Source of the DNA: Schaalia hyovaginalis
GTDB taxonomy: Bacteria > Actinomycetota > Actinomycetes > Actinomycetales > Actinomycetaceae
Direction of reading: 5' to 3'
Length of the DNA stretch: 64,000 bases
Assembly (NCBI RefSeq): GCF_014208035.1
Contig: NZ_JACHMK010000001.1
Location: 1,860,001 to 1,924,000 of the forward strand
Of the stretch, positions 61,473-64,000 are shown one piece after another. Below the pieces are notes generated by a model. The model searched no databases, was not told the origin of the DNA, and was given only the letters and a program-made list of their open reading frames with translations. Both the position numbers and the translations under genes were made by a program. Position 1 is the stretch's first letter; each line of letters starts with the position of its first letter.

Positions 61473-61895
61473 TCAGTGCACGACCTGGATGATCCACGCG
61501 CCGAGCAGGGCGACCCACACGGCGGTCAGCATCGAGGTGAGGGTCCCGATGAGGAATCGTTCGGCAAAAGCCGGATCATCGCGCAATTCGGCGAAACGAC
61601 CGAGCCCCTTGACGGCGACGACGACCGCGATGAGCTCCGCATGCCCCGTGACGACGCAGGTCGCAACGGCGGCCCGCTCGAGGAGGCCGACCAGGGTGCC
61701 GCCCCTCGGCACCTCCGTCTTCGGCGCGGGCGCCTCGAGGATGAATTCACCCCCGTCCTCGCGCGAATGCGCGGTCTTGTCGGGAAGCCGCGCGAAACGC
61801 AGGACGAGGACGGTGATCGCCCAGCCGATGAGGACGGCGGCGAGGACGACGCCGGCCCCGGCGAGGATGACGGGAAGCGAGGGCGGCTCGTTCAT
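61473..61895 (-). CDS. Small membrane protein coupled to the SatD-like gene
   Basis: 140 residues. One N-terminal membrane helix (VILAGAGVVLAAVLIGWAI), a charged loop, a moderately hydrophobic region (AAVATCVVTGHAELIAVVVA) and a C-terminal helix (SMLTAVWVALLGAWIIQVV). It starts 3 nt after the stop of the SatD-like gene. Membrane partners of SatD-like proteins recur in other genomes, but no function is known to me. Hypothetical. Confidence 0.7.
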   Translation of the reverse strand: MNEPPSLPVILAGAGVVLAAVLIGWAITVLVLRFARLPDKTAHSREDGGEFILEAPAPKTEVPRGGTLVGLLERAAVATCVVTGHAELIAVVVAVKGLGRFAELRDDPAFAERFLIGTLTSMLTAVWVALLGAWIIQVVH

Positions 61896-61898
61896 CGG

Positions 61899-62495
61899 TC
61901 ACTCCTTCGGCTCGCACTCCGATAACAGCCTGCGCACAAGACCGTAGCAGGCGACTTGCTCGCGTCTGGCGGACTGGGCGTAGACCTGCGAGATCGCCGA
62001 TGCGGAAACACCGAGCCGCTCGGCCGCCTCGGCCATCGTCTCACTGGCCTCCACGGCTTCGACGACCTCCCACTGGCGACGGGTCCGGGACGCCGAGACC
62101 GCTTCGATGAGTCGGATGAGCGCTTCACCCTCGCGGGCCGGCTCTTCGGCCCGCGAGCGCAGGGCGATCGAATGACGTGAATTCTTCACGCTTTCGAGTG
62201 CTTCGCGGGCGAGGACGAAGGCCTCGCCCCGGCCCGAACGGGAATCGGGGGCGTCCTCGGCGAAGGGGAGCTCAACAGCCCCTGCGCCGATCCCGCAGCG
62301 CCAGAGGCCGGAGCGCAGAAGCCTGTCGATGATCGTGACGACGGCCTCGGGCTCAGCGGCAACCCCTTGAATCTCGTCGCCGGCGGTGCGGACGAAGGGG
62401 CTTTCGATCGGGATCGACGCGAGTTCGGCGAGAATGCCCGGAACGCGGTCCTCCTCTTCTCGCGAGCGGCGCTGATCGATCGTGAGGACGAACAT
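61899..62495 (-). CDS. SatD-like protein with C-terminal helix-turn-helix
   Basis: 198 residues. The N-terminal half resembles the SatD family (MFVLTIDQRRS, FVRTAGDEIQGVAAEPE, GIGAGAVELPF, GRGEAFVLAREALESVKN). The C-terminal ~70 residues hold a sigma-type HTH (RRQWEVVEAVEASETMAEAA, ERLGVSASAISQVYAQSARR). SatD is tied to stress or acid tolerance in streptococci; the HTH suggests DNA binding here. ATG at 62495 has GGAAGGAGACGCG upstream. The promoter region (62496-62600) is unusually AT-rich and includes a CTTAATTAAG palindrome at 62573. Confidence 0.7.
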   Translation of the reverse strand: MFVLTIDQRRSREEEDRVPGILAELASIPIESPFVRTAGDEIQGVAAEPEAVVTIIDRLLRSGLWRCGIGAGAVELPFAEDAPDSRSGRGEAFVLAREALESVKNSRHSIALRSRAEEPAREGEALIRLIEAVSASRTRRQWEVVEAVEASETMAEAAERLGVSASAISQVYAQSARREQVACYGLVRRLLSECEPKE

Positions 62496-62744
62496 CGCGT
62501 CTCCTTCCCTTGAGGCACGCCAACACCTTGAATGAAGCATAGCAGCTTCATAATATCTACATAAGGTTCAGAGCTTAATTAAGGCTGATTCAGCTGTTGA
62601 CCTGAACCACTCCCTCCTCGGCAGAAGCGAGCGCGACAAGGCCCCGCAACACCCACCCTACGAGGCCCTTCCGGCGCAGCGGTCGCGCCGCCCCTCGATT
62701 CCTGAAAGACTGGCCGCGCCCACGCCCCACGACCCAGAGGACCC

Positions 62745-63296
62745 ATGCGCCCCTTCTCCCCCGCGCTCCGCGCCGCATCCGCCGCCGCAATCGCACTCCT
62801 CGCCCTGTCGGCCTGCACCTCCCCCCAATCCGCGAGCACTCCCGCCGCAGCCGGTGCATCGGCGGAACAGGCGCCCAGCAGCGGGCAGTCGTCCACCAAC
62901 AGCGGGCAGTCGTCCGAGACGAGCGCGACGCCCCTCATCATCGACGTCCGAACCCCCGAAGAGTTCGCCGCTGGCCATCTCGACGGCGCCGTCAACATCG
63001 ACGCCACAGCCGCGGACTTCTCCGAGCGGATCGCAGAGCTCGATCCGAAAGGCGCCTACACCCTCTACTGCCGCTCGGGAAACCGGGCCGCTCGGGCCGC
63101 CGAGCTCATGACCGCCGCCGGGTTCACCGAGGTCCGCAACGCGGGCGGACTCGAGGAGGCCGCGAAGTCTCTCGGCCTCCCGATCGTCACCGACTGGCCA
63201 TCCCCCCCCGCGATAAGCGCGAAGCCCCGCATCGCACGCAGCCCGAACGCACCCGCTGTCGCCGCCCCCTCGTACCGACAGGCGATGACCTCATGA
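62745..63296 (+). CDS. Rhodanese-domain lipoprotein
   Basis: 183 residues. Lipoprotein signal with lipobox LSAC (Cys ~25), a low-complexity Ser/Ala/Gln linker (SSGQSSTNSGQSSETS), then a rhodanese domain (~63-145: LIIDVRTPEEFAAGHLDGAV, LYCRSGNRAARAAELM with the active Cys, NAGGLEEA). Sulfur transfer or redox role at the cell surface. The last ~35 residues (PSPPAISAKPRIARS ...) do not look like rhodanese and begin just before a run of eight C (63198-63207); a frameshifted tail is possible. GAGGACCC precedes the ATG. Confidence 0.85.
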   Translation: MRPFSPALRAASAAAIALLALSACTSPQSASTPAAAGASAEQAPSSGQSSTNSGQSSETSATPLIIDVRTPEEFAAGHLDGAVNIDATAADFSERIAELDPKGAYTLYCRSGNRAARAAELMTAAGFTEVRNAGGLEEAAKSLGLPIVTDWPSPPAISAKPRIARSPNAPAVAAPSYRQAMTS

Positions 63297-63305
63297 AGGA
63301 GCCCC

Positions 63306-63917
63306 GTGAAGACAAGGACCTCCCTGATCGGCGCCCTCGCCGCCACGGCCCTCGCCCTCGGCGGCTGCCAGTACTTCGAGCAGTCCGTCAAGGACGTGAG
63401 CGCCGAATTCCGCGGGATCACCGCGACCGTCGAAACCTTCGATGTCAACGCCAACGCCCTCGACCGCATCACCGGCAAATCCATCCAGGTCACCACCGAC
63501 GACCGCTTCGACATCACCGACGCCGAGGGCAAGATCACGAAGGAATCCTCCGTTCTCAAACTCACCGTCGGAGGTGAACCCGTCTACCACGTCGGCAGCT
63601 CGCTCATCCTCGCCGAGCAGGGCCTCGAATCGATCCTCAACGACGCCAACGCGAAGGCCGAGGTCAACTCGACCGAGTCCTCGGTCCCCTTCCTCTCGCG
63701 CCTGAAGACCTCCTTCGATGAGTTCTTCACCGGAAAGGATTACACCGTCCTCATCCGCTCCCAGGAGGGGACCCCCATCGCCGTCTACTCCGGAGACAAA
63801 GTGAGTTCCTACTCCGCCGAGGGCATCCCCAACTCGACCGTGCTCCTCATCGACCACAAGCGCCTGTTCATCTACCGCTGCGACTACACGATCTATTCCT
63901 CGGAGCTCATCCAATAG
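63306..63917 (+). CDS. DUF5052-like lipoprotein
   Basis: 203 residues. Lipoprotein signal (ALAATALALGGC, Cys ~21), then a segment much like the DUF5052 family (VKDVSAEFRGITATVETFDV, DRFDITDAEGKI, GSSLILAEQG). Function unknown. GTG at 63306 lies 9 nt after the rhodanese gene stop, so the two lipoproteins form an operon. The remaining bases to 64000 hold no supported feature. Confidence 0.7.
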   Translation: MKTRTSLIGALAATALALGGCQYFEQSVKDVSAEFRGITATVETFDVNANALDRITGKSIQVTTDDRFDITDAEGKITKESSVLKLTVGGEPVYHVGSSLILAEQGLESILNDANAKAEVNSTESSVPFLSRLKTSFDEFFTGKDYTVLIRSQEGTPIAVYSGDKVSSYSAEGIPNSTVLLIDHKRLFIYRCDYTIYSSELIQ

Positions 63918-64000
63918 AACCCCCAGCTCGCCCCGCTCTGAGGGAGCCGCACTTCCGCCCTCGTCGCCGACGAGGAGCCGATGGCCACGCAGGTGCCGGG

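Noticed and set aside
60725..61492. 255-residue plus-strand frame after the second GIY-YIG gene
   Set aside because: First third overlaps the real gene in another frame; the rest is low-information and lacks a start signal.
63918..64000. End of a minus-strand gene entering from the right edge
   Set aside because: No frame gives a recognisable C-terminus in the 83 bases available.

Overview
The window is high-GC actinobacterial DNA. The evidence is a WhiB1 protein, a PdtaS-type histidine kinase, a GatCAB operon, GTG starts, and many genes whose start codon lies 6-7 nt after a TANNNT-like -10 box (leaderless transcripts). An EssC-like FHA/FtsK ATPase, a sortase-anchored FG-GAP surface protein and an Actinomyces-style IS3 remnant suggest Actinomycetaceae (Actinomyces/Schaalia-like). 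That placement is inference; the 16S gene in the window would settle it.

Layout. 1-650: start of acetolactate synthase (ilvB) behind an Ile/Leu/Val-rich leader peptide and an attenuator. 887-4509: an AspT/SucE-type carboxylate exporter and a ThrE-type threonine/serine exporter, separated by a 17-bp tandem repeat and large hairpins. 4807-10372: a complete rRNA operon on the minus strand (promoter, leader, 16S, tRNA-free spacer, 23S, 5S, terminator). 11028-20513: malic enzyme and a carbohydrate-uptake block: permease, ROK regulator and single-domain ATPase, then a GguAB/ChvE-type monosaccharide ABC transporter. 20617-23053: a scrambled IS3-family element made of two inverted 3' transposase halves, next to a low-GC two-gene cassette for an exported aromatic-rich protein and a small membrane protein. 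23360-28008: gatCAB and a phospholipase D/cardiolipin synthase-like gene. 28132-30502: an HxlR regulator with an NAD(P)-binding protein, then a zinc-type macrodomain protein overlapping a truncated SirTM sirtuin. 30590-41295: ligA, the EssC-like ATPase, whiB1 (with a CRP-type site), pdtaS, DUF2505, OsmC, an EcsC-like protein, thyA and dihydrofolate reductase. 41447-51339: the FG-GAP surface protein with an iron-box-like site, YjbR, an MFS transporter, fumarase, a CDF transporter, an exonuclease-BRCT protein and a DMT transporter.

51401-60960 is a defence island on a housekeeping background. A type I restriction-modification operon (hsdM, hsdS, a GIY-YIG/DUF4357 protein, hsdR), with every start and stop overlapping, is followed by a three-gene module that reads as a toxin-antitoxin-chaperone (TAC) system: HigB-like toxin, HigA-like antitoxin with a C-terminal extension, and a SecB-like protein. 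A second GIY-YIG protein is divergent from hsdM. The window ends with a SatD-like/membrane protein pair and two lipoproteins (rhodanese and DUF5052-like).

The strongest leads are the TAC module fused to the RM operon, the embedded GIY-YIG gene, the 12-bp repeats in hsdS, the catalytically incomplete sirtuin coupled to a macrodomain, the ilv leader peptide, and the exported-protein/membrane-protein cassette.
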